A DNA stretch of 64,000 bases from Parietaria judaica. Its lineage: Eukaryota; Streptophyta; Magnoliopsida; Rosales; Urticaceae. Shown piece after piece: positions 11,801 through 21,263 of this stretch. Below the pieces are notes generated by a model. The model worked only from the letters and a program-made list of their open reading frames with translations, was not told where the DNA came from and ran no database searches. Positions within the stretch are counted from its first letter, which is position 1. Each line of letters begins with the position of its first letter. Made by a program: the position numbers and the translations under genes. The stretch spans positions 21,451,086 to 21,515,085 of the forward strand of contig OX940871.1 in the NCBI GenBank assembly GCA_954871525.1. The letters run 5' to 3'.

Positions 11801-11937
11801 GTGGTAATTAATTTTTCATGAATACGTCATTATCGGTGATATTGCTGTTTCTGTAGGACGCTTCGAATATGATCGAGGAGCTTCGGGACAAGATACGACT
11901 TCTCGAAAGGAACAAGGTCTCGAACAAAAAAGTATGA
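4716..11937 (+). CDS. MORC: MORC-family GHKL ATPase (plant MORC4/7-like), 18 exons
   Basis: The exons are 4716-5064, 5836-5910, 5995-6108, 6414-6506, 6591-6675, 6865-6940, 7254-7382, 7587-7685, 7769-7870, 7992-8153, 8247-8342, 9021-9072, 9150-9261, 9359-9426, 10010-10352, 11366-11453, 11648-11770 and 11857-11937. All junctions are GT-AG with matching phase, giving 748 residues. The ATG has a GCCATGG context. Visible parts are a Ser/Asp-rich N-terminus with KKRRL (about 52-56), GHKL motifs ELLDNSLDE (about 145-153), DNGGGMD (about 180) and GQYGNGFKT (about 209-217), then an S5-type region ending NFVEPAHDKQGFERT, and a C-terminal coiled coil (about 652-748). No CW zinc finger is present. MORC ATPases compact chromatin and act with RNA-directed silencing and immunity in the nucleus. 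The start was chosen over the upstream TTG frame. Confidence 0.93.
8869..8895. repeat. (TA)n microsatellite in MORC intron 11
   Basis: A TA dinucleotide run lies in the intron between 8342 and 9021. Similar short TA runs lie in intron 3 near 6350-6370 and just after the stop codon at 11948-11969. Confidence 0.85.
10632..10994 (-). mobile_element. MITE-like element, copy 2, in MORC intron 15
   Basis: This is the reverse-orientation relative of 3813-4173. Shared blocks are AGCCCTATTTTTGTTTTTA near its left end and, on the minus strand, GTGTTTGGTCAATTATTTA with AAAACAATTATTG. It sits wholly inside the 1,013-bp intron 10353-11365, so it does not interrupt the MORC reading frame. Confidence 0.6.
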
Positions 11938-12783
11938 ATACAACGAATATATATATATATATATATATAAGTTGATGACAATTCGGCCATTTTGGTTTTC
12001 AAATCGTTAGCCATTAGGTATTTATATTTGCAGTTAGGTAAGTTAAAACCTTAAAAAAGGGTACTTTCTGGCCAAAATTTTGTGTAGCGCCAAATATGCT
12101 TTTCAGCTGTTCATATATATAAACTTGTCACCGAAAAGCATATATGATTCGTTTATTGGTCACTTTATCAAAATCTTTGTCATTTTAGTTGCGATTTTCA
12201 CAATTTCCATCAATTTGGGTGACCAGAGTTGGACTAACAACCGCAAATGGGAAGTCTGATTTGGTTAGTTTTTTTTTATTTGACCCGGTTCTCATTGTCT
12301 AGGTGATATTAGGGGTGAATCCGCAATTGGTAATTAACATTTTGAGGTATATAGTTGTAAAAAAAAATTATGCTTACCGGGTTTTAACCAGTAATCGTTA
12401 ATAGGCCAAAACCGTTAAATACCGGTGTCTAAAAATATAAAAGATAAGTAATGGTATAAAAATCGAGATTGGTATGAACTGGTTCTCGGTTTGGTAAAAT
12501 CAATCTCTGCTCCCAGCTTCTTACTCCATAAACCGGGTTTTTAACTGGTACCGAGAAGTCTAGACTCAGTACGTAAATTGGTAACCCATGTAAAATTTTC
12601 CCAAGGACAAGACCGTGGAATGGCTTCAATTTATGCATAACCTCTATTTCATGTTAAATATTTGTAAAGAAACTTTATAAAATAGCAGTCAGATTGTCAT
12701 TAATTGATAGAATAACGCCTAAACTTCATATTAAAAATATACATATATATATTATATTTTTTGAGCAAAAATACCCTTAATTT
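11938..12783. other. MORC 3' flank with degenerate repeat DNA
   Basis: The 3' UTR merges into AT-rich DNA. A segment at about 12240-12640 is rich in ACCGGTTT/AAACCGGG-like motifs and contains TTAGGGGTGAATCC, which resembles decayed hAT DNA, but I could not define its ends. The ORF at 12429-12638 on the minus strand has no recognisable product. Confidence 0.35.
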
Positions 12784-13023
12784 TGTTATGAATAAATGTG
12801 AAATGCTCATTTATTTTCACACAATATTAGTCAACAATTGTATGCTCCAAATTTCCTATAAATACCTCCTAAGTGGATGAATAAAATTCACCTCTCACAT
12901 TTCTACACTTACATTTATCTCACTCACATCTTACTTCTCTCCATCATCTTCTCCATAAAACACACCACTCACCAAATTTCTTACCACTTAAAATCAAGGT
13001 GCAAAGTTAGTGAATTCATAACA
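12784..13023 (+). repeat. copia-1 5' LTR
   Basis: The LTR is 240 bp, with a 10-bp terminal inverted repeat TGTTATGAAT/ATTCATAACA and a TATA box CCTATAAATAC near 12857. It matches 18703-18942 except at five bases. Confidence 0.95.
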
Positions 13024-13037
13024 CGTTATCAGCACGA
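13024..13037 (+). promoter_or_regulatory. copia-1 primer-binding site (half-tRNA type)
   Basis: CGTTATCAGCACGA follows the LTR directly, not the usual TGGTATCAGAGC that pairs with the 3' end of tRNA-iMet. Its complement TCGTGCTGATAACG matches, from memory, the anticodon arm of plant tRNA-Ile(AAU), TCGTGCTAATAACG, except at the wobble base. That base is inosine in the mature tRNA and would be copied as if it were G. Confidence 0.6.
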
Positions 13038-13104
13038 TCACTCTACGGTAAGCTCAGAACACGGTATATTAAACTGTGGACTGAAAATTTTATAATTATT
13101 ATTA

Positions 13105-13415
13105 TCGTTGTATAACATCATATTACTATATACAGGAGGCTCTGCCACCTTATACTAATGTGATGTGATTTATGATAATTAATTATTTTTATGAATAACA
13201 TCATCTTACAATACACAGGAGGCTTTGCCACCTTATGGTAATATGATTTACAATATTTAACTTTCTTATGTATAACATCATATTATTATACAATGGAAGG
13301 CTATGCCACCTTATAATAAAATGATGTGATTTACATCTAAAAAAAAAAATTATCTTCAAGTAATATCAAATTATTATATACAGGAGGCTCTGCCACCTTA
13401 TAGTAAAATGATATT
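13105..13415 (+). repeat. Four tandem hairpin repeats in the copia-1 leader
   Basis: Four units of about 80 bp share an AACATCATATTA block, then CAGGAGGCTCTGCCACCTTA, then (A/G)TAA(A/T)ATGAT. Each GGAGGC-N3-GCCACC forms a short stem with one mismatch. The units lie between the primer-binding site and gag. Confidence 0.8.
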
Positions 13416-13560
13416 ATTGAGATTAGTTTTAACTATTTCATTTTCAATATGCTTATGATTAATATTATATATGTATAATGTTTGACTATTTTTACATCTC
13501 ATTTTATGACATATCATCAATAACCTAATTATAGCATTTAATTACATTATGTTAGTGTAT

Positions 13561-13685
13561 TTCCAACGGCTATATAACGGCTATAAACGGCTAGTTTTTA
13601 CACTATAAATACAAGTTTATCAAACCATACAAAATTCACATCTCTTATTCTACCTCATATTTTCTCTTCAAGTTTTAGCCGAAAA
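13561..13685 (+). promoter_or_regulatory. Putative internal promoter in the copia-1 leader
   Basis: Three AACGGCTA-type repeats precede CACTATAAATACA at about 13601-13613. A C/T-rich stretch follows and then an ATG at 13686, about 80 bases beyond the TATA box. This is the layout of a plant promoter plus short leader and is separate from the TATA in the LTR. Confidence 0.45.
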
Positions 13686-13856
13686 ATGACTAGACTAATG
13701 TTAGTTTTTATAGCCATAATGATCCTTGTATTTAATGTTAGTATTTTCATTTTTCATATTACACCGGAGGAATTTTATTTTTCCTTTAAGATGGTTGTAT
13801 TCATGTATCTTGCTTTATTATTTACAATATTTGTAGACTTTTATATTTTGAATTAA
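13686..13856 (+). CDS. Small hydrophobic ORF (56 aa) in the copia-1 leader
   Basis: The frame opens MTRLMLVFIAIMILVFNVS, has a central HITPEEFYFS, and continues KMVVFMYLALLFTIFV before TAA. It reads as two hydrophobic segments of membrane-span length joined by a short polar loop. I recognise no family. It lies 40 bases upstream of the gag ATG, downstream of a TATA-like element. It could be an accessory peptide, a captured fragment, or an ORF arising by chance in T-rich DNA. Confidence 0.3.
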   Translation: MTRLMLVFIAIMILVFNVSIFIFHITPEEFYFSFKMVVFMYLALLFTIFVDFYILN

Positions 13857-13895
13857 ATCTAATGAATTATTTTATTTTCATGTTAGTGTAACACT

Positions 13896-14942
13896 ATGTC
13901 AAATCTTGTGAAGCTTGAATTCAGCCCTCTTGATATCACTGACAATAATTATATGCCTTGGACAGTGGATATTGAGATGCACTTGGAATCAATGAATCTT
14001 CTTGAGACACTCAAGGAGGTAAACGAATCGTCAAGGACGGACAAGGCGAGATCTTTAATCTTCCTTCGTCGACACCTTGACGAAAGCCTCAAATGAATAT
14101 CTCACTGTGAAAGATCCAAGTGAGCTGTGGAAAAATCTCAAAGAAAGATACGATCACCAAAGGGATGTAATGCTCCCCATTTTTCGCGATGAATGGACTG
14201 CTTTAAGGTTCCAAGACTACAAGAAAGTCGGAGACTATAATTCTGCAATGTTCCGAATCGTGACCCACTTAAAATTTTGTGGGGTAACGGTAACTGACGC
14301 TGAAATGCTGGAAAAGACTTTTTCTACTTTCCACGCATCAAATGTAACCCTACAGCAACAATATCGTGTACGGGGTTTTCAAAAGTATTCTGAACTAATT
14401 GCTTGTCTCCTCATCGCAGAAAAGAATAATGAGTTGCTAATGAAAAATCATCAATCTCGCCCGACCGGCTCAAAAGCGCTTCCTGAAGCAAACGCTATCA
14501 ACTCTGAAGAGCCTGAGCCCAAGAACTATTTTCATGGTCGAGAGCGAGGGCGAGGTCGTGGGCGAGGCCGAGGTCGTGGTCGTAGTTACGGACGTGGACG
14601 AGGTGGTTATAATCCCTCTTATAAGTCCGCTAACTACTATCATAAAAAACAGCAACACGGGAGGAGCCACGATGACCCTTCTAAAAGGAAAAGAGATGAT
14701 CTCCCCAAAAGGTTTTGAAACCACTTGTTTCAGATGTGGCACAAAAGGGCACTGGTCAAGAGTTTGCCGATCCCCGCCACACTTATGCAAACTCTACCAA
14801 GAGTCCATGAAGGGGAAAGGGAAAGAGAAAGAGGTCAACTTCATTGACCAAAATGAATCCACTCATCTCGATGCATCCGACTTCAATGGTGGTTTCATTG
14901 ACACAGTTGGCGATTTTGCTGAACACGCGACTAGTGGAAACT
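13896..14942 (+). pseudogene. copia-1 gag (frameshifted)
   Basis: Gag begins MSNLVKLEFSPLDITDNNYM at 13896. It leaves frame near 14090, continues in the second frame as NEYLTVKDPSELWKNLKERY through an Arg/Gly-rich tract, and shifts again near 14715. The third frame holds the zinc knuckle CFRCGTKGHWSRVC (CX2CX4HX4C) and ends at 14942. Gag packages the RNA into the virus-like particle. Two frameshifts mean this copy cannot make intact Gag. Confidence 0.85.
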
Positions 14943-15092
14943 AATATGAATTATGTAATTCCTTTTGGGAATGAAGCCCAATGGTCCGATGTTTGTTTGT
15001 CTTTTCTTTTTAGAATATGTCATGAATTTTAAGGTGTGTAATAGACTAATGCTCATGTTTAATTAATTATCTTTCTTATCAAAATTTGTGTT

Positions 15093-18000
15093 TTGTTTTT
15101 AGTTAAAGTTTTTCAAATGGACAAAGCTAATCGTGAAGCTGGAGAATTTTGTATACTCGACTGTGGAACGACACACACAATATTGAAGGATAAAAAGTTC
15201 TTCTCAAACATAAAATCAACACAAGCCAGTGTGGATACAATATCAGGTCTTGTAGATCTGATTGAAGGAGTTGGTAAAGCGAATTTTACATTACCAAATG
15301 GCACCATGTTTACCATAAACAATGCCTTATTCTCCCCAAGATCTAAAAGAAACCTGTTGAGTTTCAAGGATATATATTCTCATGAATTTGATACTCAGTC
15401 TGCAACTGAGAATGCCATGAAATATATGTTTATTATAATGCATAAATCGGGGAAGAAATACGTACTTGAAAAACTACTAATGCTCCACACAGGATTGCAT
15501 TTTACGTATATAAGTGCAATTGAATCAAATATGGTAGTTGCCAAACCTCCAATATTTACCATATGGCATGACCGCCTAGGTCATCCTGGTTCAACCATGA
15601 TGCGGAGAATTATTGAAAATACACATGGACATCCAATGAAGGACCAGAAGATCCCTCAAGGAAAAATATTCCAGTGTAAAGCTTGTTCTCTTGGAAAATT
15701 AATCATAAGACCTTCACCGGGAAAAGTTGAAACAGAATCACCTATGTTCCTTGAGCGTATTCAAGGTGATATATGTGGGCCAATTCACCCACCGTGTGGA
15801 CCATTTCGATACTTCATGGTATTGATAGATGCCTCTAGCAAATGGTCACATGTGTGTTTATTATCAACTCGCAATATGGCATTTGCTAAATTACTCGCTC
15901 AGATAATCAAATTGCGAGCTCAATTTCCCGATCATCCGATCAAGAAAATCAGACTTGATAATGCCGGTGAATTCACATCCCAGGCATTCGATGATTATTG
16001 TATGTTATAATGCCGGTGAATTCACATCCCAGGCATTCGATGATTATTGTATGTTAGTTGGGATTGATGTCGAGCATCATGTTGCTCATGTTCACACACA
16101 AAATGGTATGGCTGAATCATTGATCAAGCGCCTCCATCTTATTGCTAGACCATTGATAATGAGAACAATGCTTCCTACTTTGGTATGGGGTCATGCAATA
16201 TTACATGCTGCGGCATTAATTCGCATCAGACCAAGTGCATATCATAAATACTCGTATTCGGCCAAGAACCAAATATATCCCATCTAAGGATTTTCGGTTG
16301 TGCTGTTTATGTGCCTATTGTACCACCCCAAAGAACAAAGATGGGGCCACAAAGAAGTCTTGGTATTTATGTAGGCTTTGAAAGCCCATCTATTGTTAAA
16401 TACCTTGAACCTCAAACTGGTAATATTTGCACAGCTCGTTTTGCTGATTGCCACTTTGATGAAGAAAATTTCCCAGCATTAGGGGAGAAAGAAAACAGCT
16501 GGAAAGAGAAATTACATGGTTTGTACCAACATTATTGCATCTTGATCCTTACACAAAAGATTGTGAAGGAAAAGTTCAAAGAATTTTGCATTTGCAAGAT
16601 ATAGCAAATCAACTTCCTGATTCATTTACAGACACAAAGAGAGTGACTAAATCTCATATACCAGCTGAGAACGCTCCTGCCTAAATAGAGATTCCAAAAG
16701 GGAAAATTGAAAATAAAGTCACCCATGAAATCACAACACGCCTGAAGCGTGGGAGACCACTCGGTTCCAAAGATAAAAATCCTCGAAAAAGAAAAGGAGC
16801 AGAGAAACAAGATGACCCCAATATAGAGGAACGTATTCCTGAAGAAATACGCGACGAGGAAAATCTAGAAATTTCGATTAATTATGCCAGTACAGGTATA
16901 ATGTGGAACCGAGATATGGACATCGATGATGCACTCTGTTACAATTTGGCATGCGATGTTATGGACGATCCTGAACCACGGTCTGTTACCGAATGTAAAA
17001 ATAGACGCGATTGGGCTGAATGGAAAAGGTCTATTGATGTTGAATTAGAATCGCTTAACAAACGCAATGTTTTTGGGCCTATAGTGCTCACACCTGAAGA
17101 TGTGAGACCTGTTGGATACAAATGGGTATTTGTACGAAAGAGAAATGAGAAAAATGAGATTGTGAGATACAAGGCTCGACTTGTTGTACAAGGTTTTTCT
17201 CAAAGGCCCGGAATTGACTTTGAGGAAACATATTCTCCTGTCATGGATGGAATTACATTCAGATACTTGATCAGTCTAGTTGTCATGAGAAACTAAATAT
17301 GCACCTCATGGATGTTGTTACCGCTTATTTATACGGATCACTTGATACTGATATTTACATGAGAATTCCCGAAGGATTCAAAATGCCTGAAGCATCAAGT
17401 TCAAAACCCAGAGAAAGATATTCAATCAAATTGCAAAGGTCTCTTTATGGGTTAAAGCAATACGGACGCATGTGGTACAACCGGCTAAGCGAATATTTAT
17501 TACAAAGGGGATATGCCAACGACCCTCTTTGCCCTTGTGTTTTTATCAAGAAAACAACATCTGGTTGTGTGATTATCGCTGTCTATGTTGATGATTTAAA
17601 TATCATTAGGACCAATGAAGAGATCCAGGAAGTAATATCTTACTTAAAGAAAGAATTCGAAATGAAAGACCTTGGGAAAACGAAGTATTGTCTCGGTTTG
17701 CAAATTGAAAACTTCCAAAGTGGGATACTTGTGCATCAATCAAATTACACGAGAAGAATCTTAAAGAGATTCAATATGCATAAATCAAATCCATTGAGTA
17801 CCCCAATGGTCGTGAGGTCCCTTGATGTACGAAAGGATCCGTATCGTCCATGTGAGAAATCCGAAGAGATTCTTGGTCCAGAAGTACCATATTTCAGTGC
17901 AATTAGAGCTCTTATGTACCTTGCTAATTGTACTCGGCCGGATATATCTTTTTCTGTTAATTTATTAGCAAGATTCAGTTCGACTTCTACTAAAAGACAC

Positions 18001-18573
18001 TGGAATGGAATTAAACATGTGTTTCGTTATCTTCAAGGAACAATTGATTTAGGATTATTTTACCCTAACAATACGAAACCAGTTTTGATTGGCTATGCAG
18101 ATGAAGGTTACTTGTCAGATCCACATAAAGGGAGATCCCAAACGGGATATGTGTTTACCTGCGGAGGGACTGCAATTTCTTGGCGCTCCTAGAAACAGAC
18201 ACTCGTAGCGACATCATCAAACCATGATGAGATCATCGCTCTACATGAAGCTAACCGTGAGTGCGTGTGGCTTAGATCCGTGACACAGCTAACAAATGAT
18301 GATCCCATCATACTTTACGAAGATAATGCTGCGTGTGTTGCTCAGATGAAGGAAGGATTTATCAAAAGCGACAGAACAAAGCATATTCCTCCGAAGTTTT
18401 TCTCGTTTACTCAAGAACTGGAAAAGAACAATGTCATCAGTACCCAATATGTTCGTTCCAGCGAAAACTCGGCGGATCTCTTCATAAAGGCGCTCCCTAC
18501 TTCAACTTTCAGAAAACATGTTCATGACATCGGGATGCGAAGACTACAAAATTTATCACCCATGTCAGCATGA
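15093..18573 (+). pseudogene. copia-1 pol: protease, integrase, reverse transcriptase, RNase H
   Basis: The protease site is LDCGTTHTI, with DCGT in place of the usual DSGA. Integrase shows WHDRLGHPG, CKACSLGKL, GDICGPIHPP and RLDNAGEFTSQAFDDYC. Reverse transcriptase shows YKARLVVQGFSQ, SLYGLKQYGRMWY and YVDDLN, and RNase H shows DNAACV. Breaks are the 49-bp tandem duplication at 15958-16055, shifts near 16285 and 16600-16900, a shift at about 17296 (frame stops at MRN, resumes at MHLMDVV), and an in-frame TAG at 18190-18192. The frame ends NLSPMSA at 18573. Confidence 0.92.
15958..16055 (+). repeat. 49-bp exact tandem duplication inside integrase
   Basis: The 49 bases from 15958 are repeated without change from 16007. 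They encode the NAGEFTSQAFDDYCML part of the integrase core. Because 49 is not a multiple of three, the second copy is out of frame and a stop follows at 16008-16010. Confidence 0.95.
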
Positions 18574-18690
18574 GGGGGAACTTTACGTGACTGCACTCTT
18601 TTTTCATTACTATGGTTTTTATCCCACTGGGTTTTTCCTAGTAAGGTTTTTAATGAGGCAGCATGAACACGTAAATCTTGTAATGAGCAT

Positions 18691-18702
18691 TCCAAGAGGG
18701 AG
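18691..18702 (+). promoter_or_regulatory. copia-1 polypurine tract
   Basis: TCCAAGAGGGAG abuts the 3' LTR and is the expected plus-strand primer site. Confidence 0.85.
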
Positions 18703-18942
18703 TGTTATGAATAAATATGAAATGCTCATTTATTTTCACATAATATTAGTCAACAATTGTATGCTCCAAATTTCCTATAAATACCCCCTAAGTGGATGAA
18801 TAAAATTCACCTCTCACATTTCTACACTTACATTTATCTCACTCACATCTTACTTCTCTCCATCATCTTTTCCATAAAACACACCACTCACCAAATTTCT
18901 TAGCACTTAAAATCAAGGTGCAAAGTTAGTGAATTCATAACA
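18703..18942 (+). repeat. copia-1 3' LTR
   Basis: The 240-bp partner of 12784-13023 is followed directly by the AATTT target duplication. Confidence 0.95.
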
Positions 18943-18947
18943 AATTT

Positions 18948-19253
18948 AACATTTTTGCCCCGAAGATAGTCGAAAAATGCAGCTATCTTTGTCCAATATA
19001 GCCAAAATTTTCGGTCATCATTGGCTAACGTGACCAAAAAATGAGCCTAATTTAATTATTATCTTCGGTGAAGGTAGTCAAATTTTTCTGCGGTCTTAAG
19101 GAGCCGGTTGGTTTCATTTTCTAAATTTTGTTTTTTTAATTCTAATTTTATTGACATTGTTAGAAAACATGTTTGGTTATTTTACTTAGAAAACAAATTT
19201 AGTATCATGTTTTCTTGCTTTGAAATTTGCCTAAAAAACTTAATAGAAATAGA
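18948..19253. other. AT-rich DNA with hAT-MITE-like remnant
   Basis: GGAGCCGGTTGGTTTCATTT followed by AAAACATGTTTGGTTATTTT resembles decayed ends of TGTTTGG-type MITEs. No gene is seen. Confidence 0.35.
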
Positions 19254-19440
19254 GTAAAATTTCTATAAATTAATAATAATATTTGAAATAAAGAATTTTA
19301 TTATTTTGTCGAGGTTATTAATTTATATGAGAAAAATTTAATAAAAATTCAATTATGTTCATTAGAGTCAAAAGACCGTACCAAAGTATTAATTTTTCAA
19401 GGTTATTAATTTATCGAGTATTAATTCAACGAAATTTTAC
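19254..19440. mobile_element. Small MITE with CTATAAATTAAT inverted ends
   Basis: The left end GTAAAATTTCTATAAATTAA pairs with the right end, which reads GTAAAATTTCGTTGAATTAA on the other strand. The interior contains repeated GGTTATTAATTTAT. It is related to 33591-33742. A target duplication was not resolved. Confidence 0.6.
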
Positions 19441-19766
19441 CAATTTTTTTTCTACTTTATTTTAGTTTATTTCTTTCTGAGATACATTATTTTAATATAT
19501 ACAATTAATTTTTTTTTTTGTTGCCCGAAATTGTAGATTTAAAAAAAAAAATCTCGAATGGACTCATAGCATGTACAGTTAGAAAGTTTACGACGAGAAC
19601 AATTCAATTATATAGGAAGCAATAGTTTTTTCATTTTTGATGTATTTTTTATAAAAAAAATATTATATATAAATTTCAAACCAGAGGCATAGAAAGGGGG
19701 ATGTGAATGTCAATCAGTTAAATTTAATGCATTAAAAAAATGGTGCAATTTTTGGGTTGTTTCAAG
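19441..19766. other. AT-rich spacer
   Basis: Poly(T) and poly(A) runs with no coding frame. The last bases GTTTCAAG (19759-19766) are the target duplication of the adjacent hAT element. Confidence 0.5.
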
Positions 19767-21263
19767 CAAGGTTCAACTTACCGATGTTATCGATAAATCG
19801 ATTACCGTTTTTGACGGATTAATTGATAGCTTACCGATTAACCGACGGAAAACCTATAATACTGTAGCTTACCGATTACCGATACTTTTCGATGATTATC
19901 GACGGATTATCGATACTTTTCGAAAGAAAACTTATAAAATATTTTGATAATATCATACCTCAAATACAAAACATAGATAATGTCATATACACATATATAA
20001 TGTCATATACACATAGTCTAACAAATCTCAACTATCAAATACAAAGTCTAATATAGTAATATCTCAAACTTAAACAAATAATAGAAAGAAGTGTATGGAT
20101 AGAAATAATACTCAACAGTCAAATCGACTTCTCCAACCTCAAAAGAACGACGATCTCCTATGGGCATACCCGAGGCACCACTTGATTCCAAATGCATGTT
20201 GCAATATGTCCTCCAAAAATGGCCATGTGGTTCGAAGTGCATACGGAAGTTACTCACATCGTAATCACATGTGTGTTGCTCCGTAAACACGCCACGAGAT
20301 GGATACTGGGGATGCGCCCACACTGCGTTATCGAGCACAGGGTGCGGAGTAGCAAATTGAGTGCTCACGAAAGTACCCATCGACATCGTCTCAAAGTTCC
20401 CGGACAACTCGTCGACGGGGTTCTCGCTCTGAGATAGATAGTCACTGCCCAAGTAGAATCCATAAGCAAAAGATGCGTCATCTTGTTGTTGAGGAGACTG
20501 TTGGTCACCGTACTGTCGGTCGGGAATATATCCCATGTTGGCAGGGTCGTAGTTAAGGTCGCCTCGATTCGTATCACCTGTTTTGTAAACAAATTAGTTG
20601 ACATTCATATATACATGTAATCAGCAAAATTAAAATAGTAATACTCACCTGTACCTCTCTGACTGCCACCCCATCCTCCCTGGGTGTTACCTCCCCAACC
20701 TAGCTCATGAACAACTCAATCTTTGTTTTTGTAACTTATGCCAATCATCTCAAATTCGTGTAAAATAAGTAAATATCAAAGAATAATTGCAAGAAACATA
20801 TAGATCTATGATTATAACTCTTAAATATACCCAAAAGTTTGAATTTTTTTTTGACAAATTCGGTGTAAAAAGCTTAAAACCAAACTTTGCAAACTTTGCA
20901 AACTTTTGCCACATAAACAATTTCCATTGAAAAGCTTGAGATTAGCCAAAAATCGAGGACTTACCAGCTCGGAAATCGTCGAGAAATATAAACTTTGGGC
21001 TGTTGGAGGCGAGAAGAGGCAAAAAATCTAGGGTTTGGTCGAAAATGGCCGAAATGAGGTATTTATATTTGCCCTAATTTTTTTTTTTAATTGCATCGAA
21101 TAGACCATTTTTTTACACGTGTTTTACCGATAATTGACTGGTAACTGGTTTATCAAAAAGCTCGATAATCGTTGAAAAAAAGTATAAAACGGTAAGTATT
21201 ATAGCCGGTAACTTACCGGTAAGCTCGATAATCGACGATTATCGTTGGTAAGTCGAACCTTAG
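19767..21263 (-). mobile_element. Non-autonomous hAT element, family 1
   Basis: The left end is CAAGGTTCAACTTACC and the right end reads CTAAGGTTCGACTTACC on the other strand. An exact 8-bp target duplication GTTTCAAG lies at 19759-19766 and 21264-21271. Subterminal regions carry many TTACCGAT and GATAATCGTCGA-like motifs, as expected for transposase-binding repeats. The interior keeps only the last exons of a hAT-transposase-like gene on the minus strand. A second copy lies at 61424-62435. Confidence 0.88.
20048..20703 (-). pseudogene. C-terminal tail exons of a hAT transposase-like gene
   Basis: On the minus strand an exon ending at 20649 reads ELGWGGNTQGGWGGSQRGTG. It splices in phase across a GTGAGT/ACAG intron to 20577-20048, which continues DTNRGDLNYDPANMGYIPDR and ends at a stop. 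Gly/Trp-rich then Tyr/Asp-rich tails like this follow the hAT dimerisation domain in many plant hAT proteins. The dimerisation and RNase H-like domains are absent, and the frame is closed upstream of ELGW by a TGA. Confidence 0.55.

Larger units (their letters stand above)
12784..18942 (+). mobile_element. Full-length Ty1/copia retrotransposon, copia-1 (decayed)
   Basis: Two 240-bp LTRs (12784-13023 and 18703-18942) begin TGTTATGAAT and end ATTCATAACA. They are flanked by a 5-bp target duplication AATTT at 12779-12783 and 18943-18947. By eye the LTRs differ at five positions. Inside are a primer-binding site, a long leader, gag with a CCHC knuckle, protease, integrase, reverse transcriptase and RNase H in copia order, and a polypurine tract. 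The coding part has several frameshifts and one internal stop, so it cannot make a full polyprotein. Confidence 0.95.

Noticed and set aside
14470..14790. Minus-strand ORF opposite copia-1 gag
   Set aside because: It mirrors the Arg/Gly-rich gag repeats.
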